Assembly: GCF_039543665.1 (NCBI RefSeq) | Contig: NZ_BAABKE010000004.1 | Coordinates: forward strand, 124,001 to 188,000 | Direction of reading: 5' to 3' | Origin: Wohlfahrtiimonas larvae | GTDB lineage: Bacteria; Pseudomonadota; Gammaproteobacteria; Cardiobacteriales; Wohlfahrtiimonadaceae | DNA length: 64,000 nucleotides | Shown: piece by piece, positions 7,751 through 16,818 of the stretch | Layout: each line of letters opens with the position of its first letter | Position numbering within the stretch: the first letter of the stretch is position 1 | Position numbers and translations under genes: made by a program | The notes under the pieces: model-generated | Database searches by the model: none | The model's input: the letters and a program-made list of their open reading frames with translations, nothing else | What the model was told of the DNA's origin: nothing

Positions 7751-8674
7751 ATGCCTGTCGTTATTCCAGAAGATTTACCCGCTACCCAAATTTTAAAGGA
7801 TCACGGCATCTTTGTGATGAACTCTGAACGAGCTCAAAAACAAGATATTCGCCCAATTAAAATTTGTATTCTAAATCTAATGCCCGATAAAATTACAGCT
7901 GAAACTCAACTTTTAAGCAAACTCAGCAACGGAACATTACAAGTTGATATTACTTTAATGGCCATTGAAAACCATACTTCTAAAAATACTAAACAATTAC
8001 ATTTAGATACATTTTATAGTTATTTTAATGACATTAAAGATCAATATTTTGATGGCATGATCATTACGGGCGCCCCCATAGAGCTACTAGATTTTAAAGA
8101 TGTGACTTATTGGGATGAATTAAGCACAATATTTGAATGGAGTCGTGAACACGTTTTCACATCGCTTTATATTTGCTGGGGTAGTCAAGCTGCTCTAAAA
8201 TATTTTTATGATATAGATAAACGTACTTTTCCTGAGAAATTAACAGGTGTCTTTCCGCACATTAAAGAGAAAGAAGATTCACAATTATTAATAGGCATTG
8301 ATGATGTATTCTACGTTCCACAATCGCGTAATACTGAAAGTGACCCTGAAGCCATTAGAAATCACCCTGATTTAGAAGTTATCGCTAGCTCAGAAGAAGC
8401 AGGTATACATATTGTTGCCAGTAAAAATGGCAGACAATTATTTATGAGTGGCCATCCTGAGTACAATAAAGATACACTTTTATTAGAATATCAACGAGAC
8501 TTAGCACAAGGTTCGACTGTTATTCCTTGTAATTATTTTGTAGATAACAATCCTGAAAATGCGATACAAACTCGCTGGGTCAGCGCTTCTAGTATCTTTT
8601 TCCAAAACTGGTTGAACTATTTTGTTTATCAAGAAACAGATTATGACTTTACTTCTCGTCATACTGAGTCATAA
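7751..8674 (+). CDS. metA: Homoserine O-acyltransferase MetA, predicted acetyl-CoA type
   Basis: 307 residues. Acylates L-homoserine, the committed step of methionine synthesis, in the cytoplasm. Catalytic Cys142 is in YICWGSQAAL, and His and Glu are in FMSGHPEYNKDTL. Residue 111 is Glu (TGAPIELLDF). In characterised MetA enzymes Glu111 (Bacillus cereus) goes with acetyl-CoA and Gly111 (E. coli) with succinyl-CoA, so acetyl-homoserine is the likely product despite the usual succinyltransferase label. A GAGGAG RBS lies 7 bases upstream of the ATG. Expression is probably controlled by the leader peptide and attenuator immediately upstream. A metC start lies at the other end of the window. Confidence 0.95.
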   Translation: MPVVIPEDLPATQILKDHGIFVMNSERAQKQDIRPIKICILNLMPDKITAETQLLSKLSNGTLQVDITLMAIENHTSKNTKQLHLDTFYSYFNDIKDQYFDGMIITGAPIELLDFKDVTYWDELSTIFEWSREHVFTSLYICWGSQAALKYFYDIDKRTFPEKLTGVFPHIKEKEDSQLLIGIDDVFYVPQSRNTESDPEAIRNHPDLEVIASSEEAGIHIVASKNGRQLFMSGHPEYNKDTLLLEYQRDLAQGSTVIPCNYFVDNNPENAIQTRWVSASSIFFQNWLNYFVYQETDYDFTSRHTES

Positions 8675-8696
8675 TAGACAAAAATATATAATTCGC

Positions 8697-8725
8697 TATA
8701 GATCAGGGAATGCTTCCTGATCTAT
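8697..8725 (+). terminator. Stem-loop after metA (weak terminator)
   Basis: TATAGATCAGG / CCTGATCTATA with an 8-base loop, 22 bases past the metA stop. No T run follows, so termination would be weak or factor-dependent. Confidence 0.45.
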
Positions 8726-8761
8726 AATATCTCACTCTATTATTGTATTAATGATTGCTCC

Positions 8762-9268
8762 ATGAAAAAAACATTAGCCATTGTGATGTTAACAGTATTT
8801 GCTACAGGTTGTGCATCAACCAGTAGAAATAACTCATCTAAAAATTCTGTCGCACGCCATGCCCAACTAAGAGACAATCATATTGTGACGACAGAACTCA
8901 AAAAACAATTGAAACAATGGAAAGGCACACCTTATAAATTAGGTGGTGACTCTTTACGTGGTATTGATTGCTCAGCTTTTGTTCAACGTACATTCAATGA
9001 TAAATTTGATATCCAATTACCCCGCACAACAGTTGCACAAACATCTCAAGGTGTTAAGATTAAAAAAGAGAATCTGAAACCTGGTGATCTCGTGTTCTTT
9101 AAAACAAATTGGGGTGGCAGCGGTTTACATGTAGGCATTTATAATGGTAATAATCAATTTATTCATGCCTCCACATCTAAAGGCGTTATGACATCATCGT
9201 TGGATGAAAAATATTGGAAACAAAGATTCTATCAAGCACGTAGATTACAAACACCTGCTGTAACCTAA
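8762..9268 (+). CDS. NlpC/P60 family lipoprotein (MepS/Spr-like murein endopeptidase)
   Basis: 168 residues. Lipoprotein signal with lipobox ATGC (Cys17), a Ser/Asn-rich linker, then an NlpC/P60 domain: catalytic Cys in GIDCSAFVQ, His in LHVGIY, and the third polar residue (His) in FIHAST. The family cleaves peptide cross-links of peptidoglycan (D-Glu/mDAP side or the D-Ala-mDAP bridge in MepS), anchored in the envelope. GDSLRGIDCSAFVQ closely resembles Spr. It is a single gene followed by a terminator. Confidence 0.9.
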   Translation: MKKTLAIVMLTVFATGCASTSRNNSSKNSVARHAQLRDNHIVTTELKKQLKQWKGTPYKLGGDSLRGIDCSAFVQRTFNDKFDIQLPRTTVAQTSQGVKIKKENLKPGDLVFFKTNWGGSGLHVGIYNGNNQFIHASTSKGVMTSSLDEKYWKQRFYQARRLQTPAVT

Positions 9269-9280
9269 TAAATACATAAT

Positions 9281-9307
9281 AAAAAGAGAGTGGTAATCCT
9301 CTCTTTT
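9281..9307. terminator. Bidirectional terminator
   Basis: AAAAGAGAG / CTCTCTTTT with an 8-base loop between two convergent genes. Confidence 0.75.
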
Positions 9308-9320
9308 GATCATTTTTCAA

Positions 9321-9755
9321 TTATCCTTCATTTATCTCAACTTCAACACTAATTAGCTGATATTTTTGGTTGTATTTCATTATTGCACGGTTTCGCCATA
9401 ATAATTCTAAATCATCTGTATACAACTCGATTTTATCCACATACATCACAATTGCATCTAATGACACAAAGTCAAATAGCTCTTCTAATGTATATTCTGC
9501 CTCCCCATCATTGAGCCAATCACGATTCTTAATCATTAATAACTGCTCTAAACCTGCAATGAATGCATTTTCAAATTCATCACTTTCTAAGAAATCAATT
9601 AACTGATTGGCGACCACTTCAATATTTTCAGCTTCAGTTACTAAATTAATTTTAAGAGGCATCTCTGATAATTCAATACTACCTACATAACCTTTCAGAA
9701 CTTCCTCATAAACTAAATCACCCAATACTGGATGCTTAATCATTAATGCACTCAT
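9321..9755 (-). CDS. Acidic cytoplasmic protein of unknown function, nadK operon
   Basis: 144 residues that I do not recognise. It has no signal peptide or membrane span and is rich in Glu, Asp, Leu and Val. The start MSALMIKHPVLGDLVYEE and alternating beta/helix pattern suggest a small alpha/beta domain of the kind often assigned a DUF. The ATG lies 3 bases from the nadK stop, so the two genes must be cotranscribed and translation is probably coupled. Any link to NAD(P) metabolism is only by position. Confidence 0.7.
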   Translation of the reverse strand: MSALMIKHPVLGDLVYEEVLKGYVGSIELSEMPLKINLVTEAENIEVVANQLIDFLESDEFENAFIAGLEQLLMIKNRDWLNDGEAEYTLEELFDFVSLDAIVMYVDKIELYTDDLELLWRNRAIMKYNQKYQLISVEVEINEG

Positions 9756-9758
9756 TTA

Positions 9759-10631
9759 TTAACGCTCTCTCTCAGGGTGATGCCCCCAATTTAACTTGGC
9801 TCGTAAAATTTCAAAATAACTGTAGTTTGATGGGTGAATTAAAGTAATTTTTGAGGCATTACTCACTAAATTCAGCTCCTCACCAATATTAAAGTCAAAA
9901 ACAACCTGCCCATCACAACTCACACTCACAGTATGTTTAACGCTATCTTTCAACTTAACTTTAATCTTACGATCTGTCGGTAATACGATTGGACGATGAC
10001 TAAATGTATGTGGAGAAATAGGGACAATTAATACTGCTGACAATGTTGGATAAACCAATGGCCCACCTGAAGACAATGCATAAGCAGTTGATCCTGTTGG
10101 TGTTGCAAAAATCACACCATCAGCCCAATAGCTTGTCAAATACTGATCATCCACATAAACATCCAACTCAATCATTCTAGAAATACTGCGCTGATGAATA
10201 ACCACATCATTTAAAGCAAAAGAGCTAACATTATTATCAATGGTAATGCGAATTAACTCTCTTTCTTCAGTCGTATATTCACCACGTAAAATACATTCTA
10301 AACTCTCTTTTAACTGAGTTTCACGAATATCTGTTAAAAAACCTAATCGCCCTAAGTTAATGCCAACAAAAGGGATATTCAAATGGCAAGCTTTGCGAGC
10401 AATACCTAAAAATGTACCATCACCACCAAAAATAACAATAAGATCACAATCTTTTACAGCCCTTTCTAAGATAGATCTTGTATGTTCACTATCATTAGGA
10501 GGCAAAGCTAATACAACCGCCTCACAACCATTATTTCTAAGCACGCTCTCAGCTGCCTTAATTACTGATTCAAATGAAGGATTGCTAACATTATTACGGC
10601 TCACCAAAGCAACTTTTTTAAAATTGATCAT
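9759..10631 (-). CDS. nadK: NAD kinase
   Basis: 290 residues. ATP-dependent phosphorylation of NAD+ to NADP+ in the cytoplasm. Shows the GGDGT motif (FGGDGTFL), the ALNDVVIH motif and the Gly-rich ATPTGSTAYALSSGG region characteristic of PpnK/NadK. Upstream partner of the small unknown gene; divergent from selD with a 69-base gap. One of three NAD-related genes in the window, with nadR and the degenerate nadE-like gene. Confidence 0.96.
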   Translation of the reverse strand: MINFKKVALVSRNNVSNPSFESVIKAAESVLRNNGCEAVVLALPPNDSEHTRSILERAVKDCDLIVIFGGDGTFLGIARKACHLNIPFVGINLGRLGFLTDIRETQLKESLECILRGEYTTEERELIRITIDNNVSSFALNDVVIHQRSISRMIELDVYVDDQYLTSYWADGVIFATPTGSTAYALSSGGPLVYPTLSAVLIVPISPHTFSHRPIVLPTDRKIKVKLKDSVKHTVSVSCDGQVVFDFNIGEELNLVSNASKITLIHPSNYSYFEILRAKLNWGHHPERER

Positions 10632-10700
10632 CTCGGCTTATTAATCTAGGAATAAAGTGCTAAACTTTACCTTATTCTATGAGGATTTAAAAGCAAAGAA

Positions 10701-11753
10701 ATGTCTGAAATCAAATTAACACAATATAGCCACGGCGCAGGATGAGGCTGTAAAATTGACCCCAAGGTTCTTGGGCAGATTTTAGCAGGCAGTGGTATAC
10801 AAACTTCTGATCCAAATTTATGGGTGGGCAACCAGTCTCGAGATGATGCTGCTGTTTATGGCATTGACGAAAAAACTGGGATTATCTCAACCACAGATTT
10901 CTTCATGCCAATTGTGGACGATCCTTTTGATTTTGGCCGAATTGCAGCAACTAATTCCATCAGTGATATTTATGCCATGGGTGGCAAACCTATTATGGCG
11001 ATCGCAATATTGGGCTGGCCAACGAATGTGCTTGCGCCTGAAATTGCTCGCACAGTGATAGAAGGCGGTAGAGCTATTTGTGATGAAGCTGGTATTGTTT
11101 TAGCAGGTGGCCATTCTATTGATGCACCTGAGCCAATCTTTGGATTATCTGTAACAGGTATTGTTGATAAATCTCATCTTAAACGTAATGATACTGCTCA
11201 AGTTGGCGATTACCTTTTCTTAACTAAGCCTTTAGGGATTGGTATTTTAACGACTGCAGAAAAACGAGGCTTATTAAAAGATGAAGATAAACACTCTGCA
11301 CGTGATGTTATGATTCAATTAAATAAAGTTGGGGCTGAATTTGCAAAATATGATTATATTCATGCAATGACTGATATCACAGGCTTTGGCTTAATTGGCC
11401 ATCTCTCTGAAATGACCGAAGGTAGTAATATTTCTGTGGAGCTATTCAGTGATGCTATCCCCTTGATTGAAAATGTTCGCCATTATGAATCACTAGGATC
11501 AATGCCAGGAGGAACTTTCCGTAATTTAGATAACTATGGATATCTTGTTGAAAAAAATAATGCCTTTGAACAATATAAACATATTTTAGGTGACCCTCAA
11601 ACAAGTGGTGGTTTATTAGTTTCTGTATCACCAAATCATATCGAAGAATTTTTATCTTTATCATATGAATTAGGATTAAAAGACCTAAATCCCATTGGGC
11701 AAATGATTTCTAGCAAAGAGTATCGAATTTATCCTAAATCAAGCCTCATGTAA
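10701..11753 (+). CDS. selD: Selenide, water dikinase SelD, selenocysteine-containing (in-frame UGA at 10743-10745)
   Basis: 350 residues read through one UGA. Makes selenophosphate from selenide and ATP, the Se donor for SelA and selenouridine. Starting at ATG 10701 the N-terminus is MSEIKLTQYSHGAG-Sec-GCKIDPK; Sec15, Cys17 and Lys18 align with Cys17, Cys19 and Lys20 of E. coli SelD. The rest follows SelD closely (GNQSRDDAAVYG, TTDFFMPIVD, AMGGKPIMAIAILGWP, GGHSIDAPEPIFGL, DPQTSGGLL). An ORF finder would begin at 10824 and miss the catalytic N-terminus. A SECIS-like hairpin lies 15 bases after the UGA. Sec-SelD is known in e.g. Haemophilus. The genome must encode SelA, SelB and tRNA-Sec elsewhere. 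Confidence 0.95.
10746..10790 (+). promoter_or_regulatory. SECIS-like hairpin within selD
   Basis: CCCAAG (10761-10766) pairs with CTTGGG (10770-10775), leaving a GGTTC-type apical loop. The conserved-looking G-G-U of the loop is about 21-23 bases downstream of the UGA, close to the spacing in E. coli fdhF. This is the expected SelB-binding element. Confidence 0.7.
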
Positions 11754-11757
11754 TTAT

Positions 11758-11789
11758 TATGCCATAGAGTTTCATAAATCTATGGCATA
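11758..11789 (+). terminator. Stem-loop after selD
   Basis: TATGCCATAGA / TCTATGGCATA with a 10-base loop, just after the selD stop. No strong T run, so terminator function is uncertain. Confidence 0.5.
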
Positions 11790-11835
11790 TACTAACGCAA
11801 CTAATTAACTAATACTTTATAATAGGTTGCATCCA

Positions 11836-13272
11836 ATGCATAATAGAATCTTACCATTATTGCTTCTACATAGAAGTATTTTTATAATTTTTATACTTTG
11901 GATATTTATAACTTTTGCAAGCCTAGATAATATTCCTTGGTTTAGTGATTATTATGATGTTTGGCGTGCAGAACAAATTAGCATTTTAATACTTGCAAGT
12001 ACTGGTTTTTTATTACTCCCTAAACGTATTCTGCTACTACACTCTAAAATTATATTATTCACAACATCGATAGCCTTATGTTATTTTTTAGCCTATTTTT
12101 TGGGCATACAAAACACTACATCCTTTCTTACTATCAGTTTAAATATATTACTAATCATTTCTATTACTTATTTTGCTATAACTTTTACTTTAGATTTTCA
12201 ATGGTATGAAAAAACTTTATCTCTAGTTGCCTTTATGCCAATCCCCGCTGTAATTTACTTTTTCACAGGTATTATTATTCAATTTTTTGATCCAACATAC
12301 ACAGATCATGGTCATAATCATTTTCAAAATATTCGGTATTTCAATGATGCTTTATTACCTGCACTGCTTATTTTATGGTTGCGACCAAGCTTTTTAGCAC
12401 AACCTAAATACAATAAAATCATAACAACTCTAAGTATTTTATATTTATATATTTTCTTGAGTGATGGTGCACGCGCCATTATGTTAGCTTTCGCACTAGC
12501 ATTTACTACTATTTTAATCTTTGATTACTCTCGAAAATCAACAATTAAAATACCTTTAATTTATTTAATTTACGCTGTACTAGCATTTTATTCATTAGAT
12601 TTTCTTTCAAGTACAATCAATGGTGGAACATCATTAGATAACCATGAACTGGTAAGATCTAGCAGTTCTGGCAGATTAGATTTATATATGTATTCATTAC
12701 AATCTTTTATCGATAATCCTACTTCTGGTTTTGGCGTAGCAAATTTTACACTACCTGATAATCCTGCATTTTATGGCCAAGGTCATCCTCATAATATTAT
12801 TTTAATGTGGCTCAGTGAAATGGGAATCTTAGGAGTAATACTAACATTATTACTCTGTTTTGCCTCACTCAAACTATTCTTAATTCGAAAACATTTATCT
12901 GTTTGGGGCTGGGTAGGCATATTCATGCTTTTAGCCAATGGCATGTTATCTGGTGCATTAATTTATCCATTCAGCCAAATGCTTACTTTGTTATTAATAA
13001 CATACGTATATGCACAATACCAACAGACTCAATCTGTCATTCAATTATCTGACTCTACTTATAAATATACATTAGTTGCTATATTGTGTAGCAAGGCCAT
13101 GTTGATTTTTGCAATACCTATTTTAATCATCACAACTTATTGGATTTATCCTTATCTAATCAACACCCCATTAAACTATCAAGATATAATATTAGACGAT
13201 ACTTTGATTTACCGCGCTCGAGGGCCATCAACATGGCAAGCCAATCCTATTATGAATTTTCCAAAAGAATAA
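11836..13272 (+). CDS. O-antigen ligase / oligosaccharyltransferase (Wzy_C, PglL/WaaL-like) membrane protein
   Basis: 478 residues with about 11-12 hydrophobic segments. The large periplasmic loop contains SSGRLDLYMYSLQSF, then GFGVANF and GQGHPHNIILMWLSEMG, matching the Wzy_C signature in which Arg and His residues are functional. Such proteins either ligate O-antigen to lipid A core or transfer lipid-linked glycan to pilin/protein (PglL/PilO). With pilin genes in the window, pilin glycosylation is possible but unproven. I chose ATG 11836 (AGG 9 bases upstream) over the in-frame TTG at 11827. No glycan cluster surrounds it. Confidence 0.8.
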   Translation: MHNRILPLLLLHRSIFIIFILWIFITFASLDNIPWFSDYYDVWRAEQISILILASTGFLLLPKRILLLHSKIILFTTSIALCYFLAYFLGIQNTTSFLTISLNILLIISITYFAITFTLDFQWYEKTLSLVAFMPIPAVIYFFTGIIIQFFDPTYTDHGHNHFQNIRYFNDALLPALLILWLRPSFLAQPKYNKIITTLSILYLYIFLSDGARAIMLAFALAFTTILIFDYSRKSTIKIPLIYLIYAVLAFYSLDFLSSTINGGTSLDNHELVRSSSSGRLDLYMYSLQSFIDNPTSGFGVANFTLPDNPAFYGQGHPHNIILMWLSEMGILGVILTLLLCFASLKLFLIRKHLSVWGWVGIFMLLANGMLSGALIYPFSQMLTLLLITYVYAQYQQTQSVIQLSDSTYKYTLVAILCSKAMLIFAIPILIITTYWIYPYLINTPLNYQDIILDDTLIYRARGPSTWQANPIMNFPKE

Positions 13273-13280
13273 ATTGTCAC

Positions 13281-13316
13281 AAAAAAGCTGACTTAATTTT
13301 CTAAGTCAGCTTTTTA
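13281..13316. terminator. Bidirectional terminator
   Basis: AAAAAGCTGACTTA / TAAGTCAGCTTTTT with loop ATTTTC between the convergent ligase-like gene and pepD. Confidence 0.88.
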
Positions 13317-13336
13317 AAACTTCATTCTCTATGAAA

Positions 13337-14785
13337 TTAGTCTTTCAATGCTTTCAATAATTCTTTTGTCAATTCATAAATTTCTGCAACAGCGGGAATA
13401 TTGACTCTTTCATCAGGTGAGTGCGCACCTTTAATTGTTGGTCCAAAGCTTACCATTTCTAAATCGGGGTACAGCTTACCAATTAAACCAGTTTCTAGAC
13501 CCGCATGAATCACTTCAACACCCATTGGCACGCCATGCTTTTCTTCATAAATTTTTTGCAATATCTGTAAAGGTTTTGAATCCAAGTTAGGCTTCCAAGA
13601 TGGATAATCATTTTTCGCTTGCCAGAAATAACCTGATAATTCACCCAAGTTTTTAGTTTTTGTCTTAATCATTTCAAAACCTTCTTGAGTTAAGAAGCGC
13701 GCTAATAAACCAACACTTAAGCCACCTTTTTCAGTAACAGATACCGTACCAATATTACAACTAGACTCTACAACAGGTAATATTGCTGAACGCTTCAAAA
13801 CACCTTGTGGCAATAAAGTTAAAAATGACAATAAATGATGGGAATCTTGTGATGACATAGAAGCTGCTGATTCAGTTTCCTCATAAGATAACTGTACACC
13901 TTCATCAATATTTTGTAGACGATTTGCCAAGTGCTTCTGCCAATGTATAAAATGCTCTTTTAAGAAATCACCATGTGTTTCATCATAAGCAATCACCGCA
14001 GTTGCTTCACGTGTTAAGGCATTACGTAAAGTACCACCCACAAATGATACTAAACGAATCGGCATTTGTTGAGATAAAGAACTTAAGCACTCCGCCAATA
14101 AGGCATTTGCGCTTTCGCGGCCCTTATGAATATCAATACCTGAGTGACCACCTTTTAAACCTTTCAAAGTCACTTTAACAAATTGGCCATATTGATCTGC
14201 GTCATAATTTAAGCTTGCACTATAGCCGATATCAACACCACCCGCACAACCTACGAAACATTTGCCTGTTTCTTCACTGTCTAGGTTGATTAAATACTTA
14301 CCTTGCATCCAACCTGCTTTCATTGCACGAACGCCACCCATTCCAGCTTCTTCATCCACTGTGAGTAGAATCTCCAATGGACCATGCTCAGCTTCGGGAT
14401 CATCTAAAATCGCCATACCCATCGCAACACCCATACCGTTATCCGCGCCTAAGGTTGTACCTTTTGCTTTCACCCATTCGCCATCAATATACATATCGAT
14501 TGGATCTTTATCAAAATCATGATCTGTACCATCATTTTTTTGGCAAACCATATCGGTATGACCTTGGATAATCACAGCTGGTGCATTTTCATAACCTTTA
14601 GTCGCAGGCTTACGAATTAAAAGGTTACCAATTTCATCTTGTAGAACTTCTAAACCTCTTTTCTCCGCTTCAGCTTTGAAATGTGCCTGAATTCTCTCTT
14701 CTTTTTTAGAAGGACGAGGAATTTGGTTCATTTCGTAAAAGTGTTTCCAAACCAATTCTGGTGATAACTTTAAAATTTCTGACAT
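13337..14785 (-). CDS. pepD: Aminoacyl-histidine dipeptidase (peptidase D)
   Basis: 482 residues, M20 family di-zinc peptidase that hydrolyses Xaa-His and other dipeptides in the cytoplasm. Metal-site motifs: GHTDMVCQKN (His, Asp), GADNGMGVAMG (bridging Asp) and TVDEEAGMGG (catalytic Glu pair). Length and the N-terminal WKHFYEMNQIPRPSKKE are as in E. coli PepD. Monocistronic between a terminator and a 222-base divergent intergenic region. Confidence 0.95.
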   Translation of the reverse strand: MSEILKLSPELVWKHFYEMNQIPRPSKKEERIQAHFKAEAEKRGLEVLQDEIGNLLIRKPATKGYENAPAVIIQGHTDMVCQKNDGTDHDFDKDPIDMYIDGEWVKAKGTTLGADNGMGVAMGMAILDDPEAEHGPLEILLTVDEEAGMGGVRAMKAGWMQGKYLINLDSEETGKCFVGCAGGVDIGYSASLNYDADQYGQFVKVTLKGLKGGHSGIDIHKGRESANALLAECLSSLSQQMPIRLVSFVGGTLRNALTREATAVIAYDETHGDFLKEHFIHWQKHLANRLQNIDEGVQLSYEETESAASMSSQDSHHLLSFLTLLPQGVLKRSAILPVVESSCNIGTVSVTEKGGLSVGLLARFLTQEGFEMIKTKTKNLGELSGYFWQAKNDYPSWKPNLDSKPLQILQKIYEEKHGVPMGVEVIHAGLETGLIGKLYPDLEMVSFGPTIKGAHSPDERVNIPAVAEIYELTKELLKALKD

Positions 14786-15007
14786 AGAAGTTCCTTGCTA
14801 TGATTGATTAATACAAAGGTTCATCATAAAGAATTCCTATAGCTTTCTCAAGGCTATCTACTCCATGATCTTGGTAAAACATGTCTTTATATGGAATTTT
14901 TATGAAAACCACTCATAGCCTAATGTTATAATTATCCTGTTTTGCAAGAAACTTTTATAAATAGCCAATCTCAAAGAACAGCCTACAAAACTACTTAGGA
15001 GAAATTA

Positions 15008-16702
15008 ATGCAACAACGCAATCTGCCCACAAAGCAATTCGCACTATTCTCGCTATTCGTTATTTTTTTATGTTCATCCTTATCATTTGCAATTGAGCAT
15101 ACAGAAACAATACCATCACAAGAAAGTGTTACAGATCAGCTTATAACAATTTCCAATGATATTAAAGAGTTACAAAATAAGCGAGCAAATTTATCTTCTG
15201 AAATCAAAAAAGAAAAAGATGATGCTCATAAAAAAGAACTAGAAGATAGTCTCAAACGTGCCAATGCTCAACTTAAAGAATATACTGAGCTATTCGAAAA
15301 AATTTCTTTAGGTGGCATTGATACTGCTAGATTTGATGTGCCTGCCAAACAAGCCATACAACAAGTGGATGACTATAATTGGCAAAAGGAACTTATCCAA
15401 ATCGCACAGCCTGTCTTCACAGAAATGAAGAAAATTACAGATGCACCAAGGAAACGTGATTTATTACGTCTAGAACAAAAAGAAATTGATGAACGACTGT
15501 CACAACTCAATAAAGGTTTGAGCACGCTCAATCAAATTCAGATTTCTGAGCTACCGGAAAGCGCTCAAAAAAATCTCAAAGATATCCAAGATACTTGGAA
15601 TAATTTTCATAAAGAACTAGAGCGGGAGCGCCGTTTAACAACCATTAAACTCGATGAATTAACTGTTAAAGAAGACTTTACAACTCGTTTAACAAAAGGC
15701 TCATGGAGTTTCATCAAAGGCCGAGGCTTATTATTAGTCATTACAATCTCTGTGATCTCTATATTATTATATAGCTTTAACCGTTTTTTAGTTCTATTAG
15801 AGTCACGTGAGAAAAATAAAATATCCATCAGATGGCGCATTTTCATGTTGCTCTATCAAATTATCACCACATTAATTACAGTAATAGTAACACTGGCTAT
15901 TCTCTATTCTTCAGGGGATATGGTTTTATTTGGTATTGCTATATTAATTATATTAGCCTTTCTTGTTACATCACGTAATTCTATTCCAAAATATTTCATT
16001 AAGACACGTATTTTTCTCAATATGGGCTCAGCTCGTGAAGGCGAACGTGTCATTTATAACGATCTACCATGGAAAGTTAGCCGCATTAATCTATATAATG
16101 CATATTTAGTTAATCCATTACTAGAAAATGGTACTATTCGCCTAACTATTGATCAATTAAATACTATGATTTCTCGCCCAACTAAAATGGATGAAACATG
16201 GTTTCCAACTGTGGTTAATGATGTAGTTTTATTGCCTAATGGCTCTACTTATAAAGTTATGCGCCAAACACCTGAATATGTTTATTTAACTGCATCTAGT
16301 ACAGAACTTATTTATCCTGCTAAAGATTTTATTAAGGATAAAATTATCAATATTACATATGGATACAGCACTTCTACAGAATTAGCAGTATGCTATGGTA
16401 CAGTTAAGAATAATATTGAGTTTGCAATTCAAGCATTACGAGATAATCTCACTCAGTTCATTGAAAATGAAAACCCAGAAGCCTTTAAATTAATGAAAAC
16501 GTTAACAGTTGATTTTAGCCGTGTGAATGAGAATGGTAGTGCCATTTTTATGATTTCTGCAGCTATGGGCTCTTATTCAACAGATTATAGATTATCTCTG
16601 ATACGCACAATCCAAAGAGGATGTATGAAAATTGCTGAAAAACATCATTGGGACGTTGTGACTATCACTAAATACATTATTGAACAAGAAAGCGCTTCAT
16701 AA
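15008..16702 (+). CDS. MscS-like mechanosensitive channel family protein with periplasmic coiled coil
   Basis: 564 residues. A signal peptide (to about LSFA, residue 29) is followed by a charged helical, coiled-coil region (30-215) like the periplasmic part of MscK/YbdG-type channels. Next come three to four hydrophobic segments (about 235-325) and a soluble beta-rich domain whose start REGERVIYNDLPWKVSRINLY resembles the MscS beta domain (pressure-domain type G-D-x-V/I). The usual glycine/alanine-rich pore helix is not clear, so gating in response to tension is inferred from fold only. TAGGAG RBS. Followed by a strong terminator. Confidence 0.75.
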   Translation: MQQRNLPTKQFALFSLFVIFLCSSLSFAIEHTETIPSQESVTDQLITISNDIKELQNKRANLSSEIKKEKDDAHKKELEDSLKRANAQLKEYTELFEKISLGGIDTARFDVPAKQAIQQVDDYNWQKELIQIAQPVFTEMKKITDAPRKRDLLRLEQKEIDERLSQLNKGLSTLNQIQISELPESAQKNLKDIQDTWNNFHKELERERRLTTIKLDELTVKEDFTTRLTKGSWSFIKGRGLLLVITISVISILLYSFNRFLVLLESREKNKISIRWRIFMLLYQIITTLITVIVTLAILYSSGDMVLFGIAILIILAFLVTSRNSIPKYFIKTRIFLNMGSAREGERVIYNDLPWKVSRINLYNAYLVNPLLENGTIRLTIDQLNTMISRPTKMDETWFPTVVNDVVLLPNGSTYKVMRQTPEYVYLTASSTELIYPAKDFIKDKIINITYGYSTSTELAVCYGTVKNNIEFAIQALRDNLTQFIENENPEAFKLMKTLTVDFSRVNENGSAIFMISAAMGSYSTDYRLSLIRTIQRGCMKIAEKHHWDVVTITKYIIEQESAS

Positions 16703-16727
16703 CTACCATTTTTCCTCAAAAATTTCA

Positions 16728-16764
16728 AAAAATCCTAATACAGTGGAGTATTAGGATTTTTTTT
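16728..16764 (+). terminator. Rho-independent terminator
   Basis: AAAATCCTAATAC / GTATTAGGATTTT and a run of eight T. Confidence 0.9.
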
Positions 16765-16818
16765 ATATTTTTTCTGTTACAATCTGCTCTCTCTGCTGTT
16801 CCACTGTTTCAAAACATC

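Noticed and set aside
10743..10745. In-frame UGA suggesting that selD is a truncated pseudogene
   Set aside because: It falls exactly at the catalytic Cys position of SelD, the reading frame and homology continue without damage, and a SECIS-like hairpin follows at the right distance. Recoding to selenocysteine explains it better.
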